This document shows, piece after piece, positions 15,051-22,445 of a stretch of DNA of 22,445 bases; position 1 is the first letter of the stretch, and each line of letters opens with the position of its first letter. This DNA is from Streptomyces exfoliatus (GTDB taxonomy: Bacteria > Actinomycetota > Actinomycetes > Streptomycetales > Streptomycetaceae). The notes below the pieces were generated by a model. That model saw nothing but the letters and a program-made list of their open reading frames with translations. It was not told the DNA's origin and made no database searches. The DNA is taken from assembly GCF_000725545.1 (NCBI RefSeq), contig NZ_JNZP01000045.1, positions 1 through 22,445 of the forward strand, given 5' to 3'. The position numbers and the translations under genes are program-made.

Positions 15051-15206
15051 GCCGCCCCACCGACCTCCCCACCGACCGCACACCACGGACAGCCGCCGTC
15101 CACCACCCCGTCCACCACCTCGTCACCCACCCGTCACCCGCCCCCTGTCACCTGTCTCCCGACACCCCTCACCATCCGTCACCGCCCCGAGGAGCTGGCA
15201 GGCACC

Positions 15207-16358
15207 ATGGACCGCCTCGTCAACACCGTTCGCCCCTACGCCTGGGGATCCACGACGGCCATCCCGGAACTGCTCGGCGTCGCCCCGACCGGCGAGCCCC
15301 AGGCCGAGATGTGGATGGGCGCCCACCCCGGCGCCCCCTCCCTCACCGCGCGCGGCTCGTTGCACGAGCTGATCGACACCGATCCCGTACGCGAACTGGG
15401 TGAGCGTTCCGTCGAGAAGTTCGGACCGCACCTCCCGTTCCTCCTGAAGGTGCTGGCCGCCGGCGCCCCCCTCTCCCTCCAGGCCCACCCCGACCTGGCG
15501 CAGGCCCAGGCCGGCTACGCGGCCGAGGAGGCCGCCGGCATCCCGATCGACGCCCCGCACCGCACGTACAAGGACGCCAATCACAAGCCCGAACTGATCT
15601 GCGCCCTCACCCCCTTCGACGGACTGTGCGGCTTCCGCGCCCCCACCGACGCCGCCGACGCGATCGCCGCGCTCGGCGTCGACTCGCTCAAGCCGTACGT
15701 CGACCTCCTCCACGCGCACCCCGAAGAGGCCGCGCTCCGGGAGGTCCTGACGGCCCTGCTGACCGCCGATCCGGAGGAGACGGCGCACACCGTCGCGGAG
15801 GCGGCCGCCGCCGCCGACCGCCTCGGTGGAGACCACGCCCCGTACGCGAACCTCGCCCACCACTTCCCGGGCGACCCCGGCGTCCTCGCCGCGATGCTGC
15901 TCAACCGGGTCCGGCTGCAGCCCGGCGAGGCCCTCTACCTGGGCGCGGGCGTGCCCCACGCCTACCTCGACGGCCTCGGCGTCGAGATCATGGCCAACTC
16001 CGACAACGTGCTGCGCTGCGGACTCACCCCCAAGCACATCGACGTCCCCGAACTCCTGCGCGTGGTCCGCTTCGAGCCGACCGACCCGAGCGTCCTGCGC
16101 CCCGAGGCCTCACCGACCGGCGAGGAGGTCTACGACACCCCGATCGACGAGTTCCGCCTGTCCCGGTTGGTACGGCCCGAGGGCGCCGCCCCGACCGACC
16201 TGACCAGCCCGACGCCGCAGATCCTCCTCGCCGTCGCAGGCAACCCGACGGCGGGCGACGCGACCCTCGCCTCCGGTGAATCCGTCTTCGTGCCGGCGGG
16301 CGAGCCGGTCGAACTGACCGGTACGGGGACGGTCTTCCGCGCCACCGTCGTGGCCTGA
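15207..16358 (+). CDS. manA: Mannose-6-phosphate isomerase, class I
   Basis: The 383-aa type I PMI catalyses fructose-6-P to mannose-6-P, the entry to GDP-mannose. The zinc ligands of the cupin fold are readable: Q92 and H94 in LSLQAHPD, E129 in NHKPEL and H251 in GAGVPHAYLDG. The catalytic Arg is R270 in MANSDNVLRCGLTPKHIDV. The N-terminal NTVRPYAWGST motif is standard. Length is typical for actinobacterial ManA (~380-400). GAGGAG ahead of the ATG supplies the SD. With manB upstream it provides two consecutive steps to mannose-1-phosphate. The CDF transporter gene starts 66 nt downstream. Confidence 0.96.
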   Translation: MDRLVNTVRPYAWGSTTAIPELLGVAPTGEPQAEMWMGAHPGAPSLTARGSLHELIDTDPVRELGERSVEKFGPHLPFLLKVLAAGAPLSLQAHPDLAQAQAGYAAEEAAGIPIDAPHRTYKDANHKPELICALTPFDGLCGFRAPTDAADAIAALGVDSLKPYVDLLHAHPEEAALREVLTALLTADPEETAHTVAEAAAAADRLGGDHAPYANLAHHFPGDPGVLAAMLLNRVRLQPGEALYLGAGVPHAYLDGLGVEIMANSDNVLRCGLTPKHIDVPELLRVVRFEPTDPSVLRPEASPTGEEVYDTPIDEFRLSRLVRPEGAAPTDLTSPTPQILLAVAGNPTAGDATLASGESVFVPAGEPVELTGTGTVFRATVVA

Positions 16359-16424
16359 TGCAACAATGACCGGCCGAACCACGGCGACAGAGCCGGTGCA
16401 CCGACGAAGGGACCACTTACACCC

Positions 16425-17390
16425 ATGAGCGCGTCAGGCGGAACCAAGGCGATCGTGGCGGCACTCGCCGCCAACCTGGCGATCGCCGTAGCCAAGTTCG
16501 TGGCGTACCTCTTCAGTGGTTCGTCGTCGATGCTCGCGGAGAGCGTGCACTCGCTCGCCGACTCCGGCAACCAGGGCCTGCTCCTCCTCGGCGGCAAGAA
16601 GGCCCAGCGCGAGGCGACCCCGCAGCACCCCTTCGGCTACGGCCGCGAGCGGTACATCTACGCCTTCCTCGTCTCCATCGTCCTGTTCTCCGTCGGTGGC
16701 ATGTTCGCCATCTACGAGGGTTACGAGAAGATCCACGACCCGCACGAGATCGAGGCCTGGTACTGGCCGGTCGGCGTCCTCGTCTTCGCGATCATCGCCG
16801 AGACCTTCTCCTTCCGTACGGCCATCAAGGAGTCCAACGCGATCCGCGGCGGACTGACCTGGACCCAGTTCGTCCGCCGCGCCAAGGCGCCCGAGCTGCC
16901 CGTCGTCCTCCTGGAGGACCTCGGCGCCCTCGTCGGCCTGATCCTCGCCCTCGGCGGCGTCGGCCTCGCCCTGCTGACCGGCAACGGCGTGTGGGACGGC
17001 ATCGGCACCCTCTGCATCGGCATCCTGCTCATCGTCATCGCGATCGTGCTGGCCGCCGAGACCAAGTCGCTGCTGCTCGGCGAGTCCGCCGGCGTCGAGG
17101 ACGTCAAGAAGATCGAGGACGCGGTCGTCGACGGCGCCACCGTCACCCGTCTCATCCACATGCGTACGCTCCACCTCGGCCCCGAGGAGCTCCTCGTCGC
17201 CGCGAAGATCGCCGTCCGGCACGACGAGTCGGCCACCGAGGTCGCCAACGCCATCAACGCCGCCGAGGAGCGCATCCGCGCCGCCGTCCCGATCGCCCGG
17301 GTCATCTACCTGGAGCCCGACATCTACAGCGAGACGGCCGCGTCGAACGGCCGGAATCCCGCCAAGACCCCGGACGGCACGGGTTACTGA
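16425..17390 (+). CDS. Cation diffusion facilitator family transporter
   Basis: The 321-aa inner-membrane protein is a CDF-family divalent metal exporter. The first metal site appears in TM2 as SSSMLAESVHSLADSGNQ (H42, D46). TM5 has VVLLEDLGALVGL (E164, D165) where many CDFs have HxxxD, and D191 follows. This, with FSFRTAIKESN (128-138), resembles the ZnT9-like branch more than the classic zinc exporters. About six TM helices are evident, followed by a ~90-aa cytosolic C-terminal domain. GAAGGGA lies ~14 nt before the ATG, and a bidirectional terminator follows the stop. The transported metal cannot be read from the sequence. Confidence 0.9.
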   Translation: MSASGGTKAIVAALAANLAIAVAKFVAYLFSGSSSMLAESVHSLADSGNQGLLLLGGKKAQREATPQHPFGYGRERYIYAFLVSIVLFSVGGMFAIYEGYEKIHDPHEIEAWYWPVGVLVFAIIAETFSFRTAIKESNAIRGGLTWTQFVRRAKAPELPVVLLEDLGALVGLILALGGVGLALLTGNGVWDGIGTLCIGILLIVIAIVLAAETKSLLLGESAGVEDVKKIEDAVVDGATVTRLIHMRTLHLGPEELLVAAKIAVRHDESATEVANAINAAEERIRAAVPIARVIYLEPDIYSETAASNGRNPAKTPDGTGY

Positions 17391-17404
17391 CCTTCGCCGT
17401 CACC

Positions 17405-17436
17405 AGACCCCCGGGACCCCGAGGTTCCGGGGGTCT
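17405..17436 (+). terminator. Hairpin terminator after the CDF gene
   Basis: 14-bp stem (17405-17418 with 17423-17436; one G-U pair) with loop CCGA, 14 nt after the CDF stop. It separates the CDF gene from ahcY. Confidence 0.85.
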
Positions 17437-19152
<1,716 letters not shown>

Positions 19153-19214
19153 TGCCCCGGCCGGCGGCGCCCGCGCACTGACGCGACGCCGCTCCGGACA
19201 CCCGTAGAGGATCA

Positions 19215-19251
19215 GGCAGACCCCCCGCACCCCCGTGCCGGGGGGTCTGCC
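19215..19251 (+). terminator. Hairpin terminator after ahcY
   Basis: A 16-bp stem with one bulge: GGCAGACCCCCC (19215-19226) pairs with GGGGGGTCTGCC (19240-19251), and GCAC with GTGC inside, around a CCCC loop. It lies 63 nt after the ahcY stop. Confidence 0.85.
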
Positions 19252-19305
19252 CCGTCCCGCCCCCGCTCAGCCCTGCCGGAAGCGCCCCCTCCCGAGGACC
19301 GACCC

Positions 19306-19920
19306 ATGCCCCGCGGCCGATATTCGCTCCATGACCCGCACGACCACACCCCCCTCGGTGAAGAGCACTTCCACTGCGCGCCCGGCCCCTCCGGCTGGCG
19401 CTACGTCTCGCAGATCACCACCCCCTCCGGCGACCACCGCGGCTCCGTCGACCTGGCCGTCGACGAACTCGGCCGCCCCATCCGTCTCGAACTCCACGCC
19501 GCCGGCTGGCAGGTCCGCGGCGCGGCCCTCGACGGCGTCACCTGGGTCCGCACGGACCCCACCGGAGCCGATGCCACCGAAGGCAGTGTGCGCGCCCACG
19601 CCTTCACCGGCACGTCCCCGGCGTTCCTCGTCGCGCTCACGCGACTCCTGCGTCTCACCCCCGCTTCCCCCGAGACCCGTGTACGGCTCGTCGCCTTCAC
19701 GGATCCGGTGCTCGCCCCCCTCACGCTCGACCAGTCCTGGGCCCTGCTGAAAAGTGAAGCGCACGCCACTGACAACGGCCCCCTGATGGTGGACGAGTAC
19801 CAGGTCAGCGCCCTGGAAACAGGCGAACGGCACACTGTCCACATCGCCGGCGACGTGGTCCTCGCGGCCCCCGGAATCGAACTCGAAGCCCTGGAGACCC
19901 CGCCGTCGGTCTTCCCCTGA
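19306..19920 (+). CDS. Conserved hypothetical protein
   Basis: This 204-aa soluble protein has no signal peptide or membrane segment and was not recognised. Its composition and codon bias fit a real Streptomyces gene. It opens M-P-R-G-R-Y-S-L-H-D-P-H-D-H with a His-rich stretch through residue ~22. A series of predicted beta strands follows (YVSQITTPSG, GSVDLAVDELGRPIRLEL, GVTWVRTDP), ending HIAGDVVLAAPGIELEAL. The strand-Trp pattern faintly recalls lipid- or glycolipid-binding beta-barrels, but this is not enough to assign it. GAGGA precedes the ATG by ~8 nt. It ends 3 nt from the convergent RDD gene, and the ahcY terminator separates it from ahcY. Confidence 0.75.
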   Translation: MPRGRYSLHDPHDHTPLGEEHFHCAPGPSGWRYVSQITTPSGDHRGSVDLAVDELGRPIRLELHAAGWQVRGAALDGVTWVRTDPTGADATEGSVRAHAFTGTSPAFLVALTRLLRLTPASPETRVRLVAFTDPVLAPLTLDQSWALLKSEAHATDNGPLMVDEYQVSALETGERHTVHIAGDVVLAAPGIELEALETPPSVFP

Positions 19921-19923
19921 GAG

Positions 19924-20844
19924 TCAGGCGGGCGGGGCGAACCCGGTAGCGGGCGGAGGAGCCACAGCAGCGGCCGGAGAAGAACTCCCCGCCCCACCAC
20001 CAGGCACCCCCGAAACCCCAGCCGCGCCAGGCATCCCGACCATCCCAGGCACGCCAGTCGTACCGACGGTCCCAGCCGTCCCGACCGCCTCGGAGGGCGA
20101 GGCGAACGCCCTCCGCGCCTCACGCGACTGCCGCTCGGCCATCACGCCCGCCAGATAGGCGTCGGCAGGCACGCCGGTCGGCGGAGGCGCACCGGTCCGC
20201 GCCACCAGCTCGTCGGCCAGCCGCTCCGCGAGCCGCCGCCCCACCGCGGGATCGAGCTCACGCGCACGCGTCAGGTACTGCCGCACCTCCAGCCACAGAG
20301 CGTCGGGCACCGCCGAGAGATCGAGCCCGGAGAACCGCCCCACCAGCCACGGCGGCGGAGGAGGCACGGCCGACGTCCGCGCCGCGGGTATCCGCTCCCG
20401 TACGACCAAGGTCCCCGCGAAGACGTCCCCGAGCCGCCGCCCCCGCTCCGACACCAGCGACGCGATACAGGCGACGACCCCGAAGGTCATCAGGATCTCG
20501 ACGACCCCCATCGCCCCGCGAACCAGCGCGTGCCGGAACCGAATCGGCCCCCCGTCGTCCCGCACCACGCGAAGGCCGCAGGCCATCTTCCCCAGCGACC
20601 GCCCGTGCGACAGCGTCTCCACCGCGATCGGCGCCCCCACCAGGATCAACAGGAAGGAGGCGATGGACACGGCCATCACGGCCGCCTCGTCAAGGGACGC
20701 GGTGGCCACCGCGAGCCCGAGCGCGACCAGCAGATACGCGGCCCACACCACCACGAGATCGATGAGCACTGCCAGCGCCCGGCTCGGCAGCCGCGCGGGC
20801 TGCAACTCCAGTACGACGGCGTCTCCCGTCACCAACCCGCTCAC
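19924..20844 (-). CDS. RDD family membrane protein
   Basis: The 306-aa protein has an N-terminal RDD domain (~15-165). The signature R22…D29 is in PSRALAVLIDLVVVW. Two TM helices follow (~23-47 and ~54-75), then HGRSLGKMACGLRVV and a third helix ending at GRRLGDVFAGTLVVRER. RDD proteins are small membrane proteins, probably transporters or channels of unresolved specificity. The C-terminal half is cytosolic, with a low-complexity Gly/Val/Pro tail (~255-306) of G-V-P/G-T-x repeats. GTG 20844 is chosen because GGAGAAGG sits 9 nt upstream; longer frames add an Arg-rich shadow. It is divergent from the SpoIIM-family gene with a 118-nt gap, a pairing also seen in mycobacteria (Rv3695/Rv3694c). Confidence 0.88.
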   Translation of the reverse strand: MSGLVTGDAVVLELQPARLPSRALAVLIDLVVVWAAYLLVALGLAVATASLDEAAVMAVSIASFLLILVGAPIAVETLSHGRSLGKMACGLRVVRDDGGPIRFRHALVRGAMGVVEILMTFGVVACIASLVSERGRRLGDVFAGTLVVRERIPAARTSAVPPPPPWLVGRFSGLDLSAVPDALWLEVRQYLTRARELDPAVGRRLAERLADELVARTGAPPPTGVPADAYLAGVMAERQSREARRAFASPSEAVGTAGTVGTTGVPGMVGMPGAAGVSGVPGGGAGSSSPAAAVAPPPATGFAPPA

Positions 20845-20962
20845 GGCACCCACCCTTCTCCGCCCTTCCCGACCCCTCCGAACGCCAGTCTGCCAAGCTG
20901 ACCCGCAGCGCGCCGCAGCAGTACGGACCCGTCCCAGCCGATGCCTGGAGCAGCAGCCGATC

Positions 20963-21970
20963 ATGGACCTCGACGTCTACGTCACCGCCCACCGCGCCGA
21001 GTGGGAACGCCTCGACCAGCTCCTGCGCCGGGGCGGCAAGCTCACCGGCGCCGAGGCCGACGAACTCGTCGCCCTGTACCAGCGCACGGCGACCCACCTC
21101 TCGATCGTCCGGTCCAGCGCTCCGGACCCGATGCTGACGGCCCGGCTCACCCAGCTCGTGGCCCGCGCCCGCGCCACCGTCACCGGCACCCGCCGCTCCT
21201 CCTGGCGCGACGCGGCCCGCTTCCTCACCACGGGATTCCCGGCAGCCGTCTACCGCTCACGGCACTGGTGGATCCCCACGGCCGTCCTCTCCACCCTCCT
21301 CGCGGTACTCATCGGCTGGTGGATCGGTACGCACCCGGAGGTGCAGGCCGCCATCGGCGCCCCCGTCGAACTCCGCGAGATGACCCGCCCGGGCGGCCAG
21401 TACGAGACGTACTACTCCAGCCACCCTGCGGCCTCCTTCGCCGCCCAGGTCTGGACGAACAACGCCCGGGCCGCCGCCATGTGCCTGGTCCTGGGCGCCT
21501 TCCTGGGCATCCCGGTGCTCTGGATCCTCTTCCTGAACATGCTGAACGTCGGCGTAGCCATCGGCCTGATGTCCTCGGCCGGCCGCCTCGACGTCTTCCT
21601 GGGCCTGATCCTTCCCCACGGCCTGCTCGAACTGACCGCCGTCTTCGTGGCCGCCGGCACCGGCCTCCGCCTCGGCTGGACGGTCATCGACCCAGGTCCC
21701 ACGACCCGTCGCGCGGCCCTCGCGGAACGGGGCCGGGCCGCCGTCGGCATGGCGATCGGTCTTGCCCTGGTGCTCTTCGTCTCGGGCCTGATCGAAGGCT
21801 TCGTCACCCCGTCCGGTCTGCCCACCTGGGCCCGCATCACCATCGGCATCGTCGCTGAGCTGGCCTTCCTGGCGTACGTCTACGTCCTCGGCGGCCGAGC
21901 CTCCCGCGCCGGCGCCCAGGGGGACCTCGAAGAGCAGGACCGCAGCGCCGAGCTGCCCACCGCCGCCTGA
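20963..21970 (+). CDS. Stage II sporulation protein M family (SpoIIM/DUF95) membrane protein
   Basis: The 335-aa integral membrane protein has the SpoIIM-like layout. A cytosolic helical N-terminus (1-~95) is followed by five or six TM segments at ~103-122, 171-192, 193-206, 212-232, 262-281 and 291-310. Family motifs are WTNNARAAAMCLVLGAFLGI (164-183) and LILPHGLLELTAVFVAAG (215-232). In Bacillus, SpoIIM supports peptidoglycan remodelling during engulfment. In actinobacteria the paralogue is found with RDD, MoxR and DUF58 genes, and its role is unknown. ATG 20963 follows GGAG by 12 nt. The acidic C-terminus (QGDLEEQDRSAEL) is cytosolic. Transcription would run toward the rRNA operon. Confidence 0.88.
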   Translation: MDLDVYVTAHRAEWERLDQLLRRGGKLTGAEADELVALYQRTATHLSIVRSSAPDPMLTARLTQLVARARATVTGTRRSSWRDAARFLTTGFPAAVYRSRHWWIPTAVLSTLLAVLIGWWIGTHPEVQAAIGAPVELREMTRPGGQYETYYSSHPAASFAAQVWTNNARAAAMCLVLGAFLGIPVLWILFLNMLNVGVAIGLMSSAGRLDVFLGLILPHGLLELTAVFVAAGTGLRLGWTVIDPGPTTRRAALAERGRAAVGMAIGLALVLFVSGLIEGFVTPSGLPTWARITIGIVAELAFLAYVYVLGGRASRAGAQGDLEEQDRSAELPTAA

Positions 21971-21995
21971 TGTGCGCACGACCCCGCCAACCTGT

Positions 21996-22001
21996 TAGTG
22001 T
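21996..22001 (+). promoter_or_regulatory. Candidate rRNA operon promoter P1 (-10 only)
   Basis: TAGTGT (21996-22001) has a poor -35 (TGCGCA at 21973-21978). It is reported because Streptomyces rRNA operons usually carry several tandem promoters and it precedes the strong one at 22024. Confidence 0.35.
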
Positions 22002-22023
22002 CTTCCGGTGCCCACAAAAGCTG

Positions 22024-22052
22024 TTGACACGGCGGACGTGGGGAGGTAGATT
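22024..22052 (+). promoter_or_regulatory. Strong rRNA operon promoter
   Basis: A perfect TTGACA (22024-22029), 17-nt spacer and TAGATT (22047-22052) give the best sigma-HrdB consensus promoter in the window, upstream of the rRNA leader. Confidence 0.88.
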
Positions 22053-22071
22053 TAAACGGTTGCCTAGGAAC

Positions 22072-22100
22072 TGGACAGTTCGGCAGCGACCAACTAGAGT
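22072..22100 (+). promoter_or_regulatory. Second rRNA operon promoter
   Basis: TGGACA (22072-22077), a 17-nt spacer and TAGAGT (22095-22100) form a tandem promoter 48 bp downstream of the previous one. Confidence 0.8.
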
Positions 22101-22194
22101 CTCACTCGCTCCGGTCCGGAATTCGATTCCACGGAGTCGCCCCGATTCCATCCGAATCACGAAAGCCGCCGATTAGGTCGGCCGAAATGATTCT

Positions 22195-22285
22195 GATAAA
22201 GTCGGAACCGCTGAAAGGCCCCCAAGCGAAAGCTAAAAGGACCGGAAAGCACCGAGGAAATCGGATCGGAAAGATCTGATAGAGT
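22195..22285 (+). promoter_or_regulatory. Two extended -10 promoter-like repeats in the rRNA leader
   Basis: TGATAAAGTCGGAAcCG (from 22195) and TGATAGAGTCGGAAACG (from 22278) are near copies ~83 bp apart. Each contains TGnTAnAGT, an extended -10, without a good -35. They may be further rRNA promoters (P3, P4) or leader repeats. Confidence 0.5.
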
Positions 22286-22445
22286 CGGAAACGCAGGAAA
22301 ACGAAGTACCGAAGGGAAGCCCGGAGGAAAGCCCGAGAGGGTGAGTACGAAGGAAGCGTCCGTTCCTTGAGAACTCAACAGCGTGCCAAAAATCAACGCC
22401 AGATTAGTTGATACCCCGTCCATCTTCGGATGGCGAGGTTCCTTT
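22286..22445 (+). other. Pre-16S rRNA 5' leader with antitermination/processing elements (16S beyond window)
   Basis: A boxB-like hairpin (AAGGAA 22350-22355 with TTCCTT 22363-22368) is followed directly by TTGAGAACTCAACAG (from 22367), the conserved actinobacterial boxA-type leader element. Further hairpins are ATCAAC/GTTGAT (22392-22397 with 22407-22412) and CCATC-TTCG-GATGG (22420-22433). This block, including CCAAAAATCAACGCCAGAT, is what I recall just before 16S genes in Streptomyces. The mature 16S start is not inside the window. Confidence 0.85.

Noticed and set aside
13445..15130. 561-aa minus-strand frame opposite the SIS gene
   Set aside because: Antisense shadow; the plus-strand SIS protein has SD, codon bias and family features.

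Overview
The window is chromosomal DNA from a Streptomyces (or very close actinomycete). Evidence: very high GC with strong third-position bias, GTG starts, the 87-aa sporulation regulator WhiB, the F420 genes fbiA/fbiB, SpoIIM- and RDD-family membrane proteins, and a Streptomyces-type rRNA promoter/leader at the right edge. Most long alternative frames are high-GC shadows of real genes.

Layout. (1) 75-1061 (+): DNA-3-methyladenine-glycosylase-like HhH protein, convergent with a minus-strand operon: cupin cysteine dioxygenase (3939-3385), fbiA (3371-2415) and fbiB (2418-1078). Upstream of the operon lies an unlisted 30-codon minus-strand ORF (4162-4070). It ends in five consecutive Cys codons and is followed by two TGATG-overlapped mini-ORFs, which looks like a cysteine-sensing leader. 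(2) 4592-4855 (+): whiB with a good upstream promoter and a strong terminator, then a translationally coupled pair: a 1247-aa membrane glycosyltransferase with a Q/Y-rich tail and a secreted DUF5719 protein. (3) A degenerate zincin-family protein on the minus strand (11008-10553), divergent from a DUF3499 zinc-binding protein. (4) A mannose/phosphosugar block (+): manB, a Trm112-like protein, a SIS-domain protein and manA. (5) A CDF metal transporter and ahcY, each followed by a long hairpin. (6) A hypothetical protein convergent with an RDD protein, and a divergent SpoIIM-family protein. (7) 21971-22445: tandem promoters and 5' leader of an rRNA operon; the 16S gene itself starts beyond the window.

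From memory, the order fbiB-fbiA / whiB / metallopeptidase-like / DUF3499 / manB / SIS / manA matches the Mycobacterium tuberculosis Rv3262-Rv3255c neighbourhood (whiB2, pmmA/manB, manA). It is therefore an old actinobacterial block, into which this lineage carries the glycosyltransferase-DUF5719 pair. ManA and ManB interconvert fructose-6-P, mannose-6-P and mannose-1-P for GDP-mannose and glycan synthesis. FbiA and FbiB build the F420 cofactor. AhcY recycles S-adenosylhomocysteine.

The most notable item is the poly-cysteine leader ahead of cysteine dioxygenase-fbiA-fbiB. It suggests that cysteine (Cys-tRNA) status tunes both cysteine catabolism and F420 synthesis.
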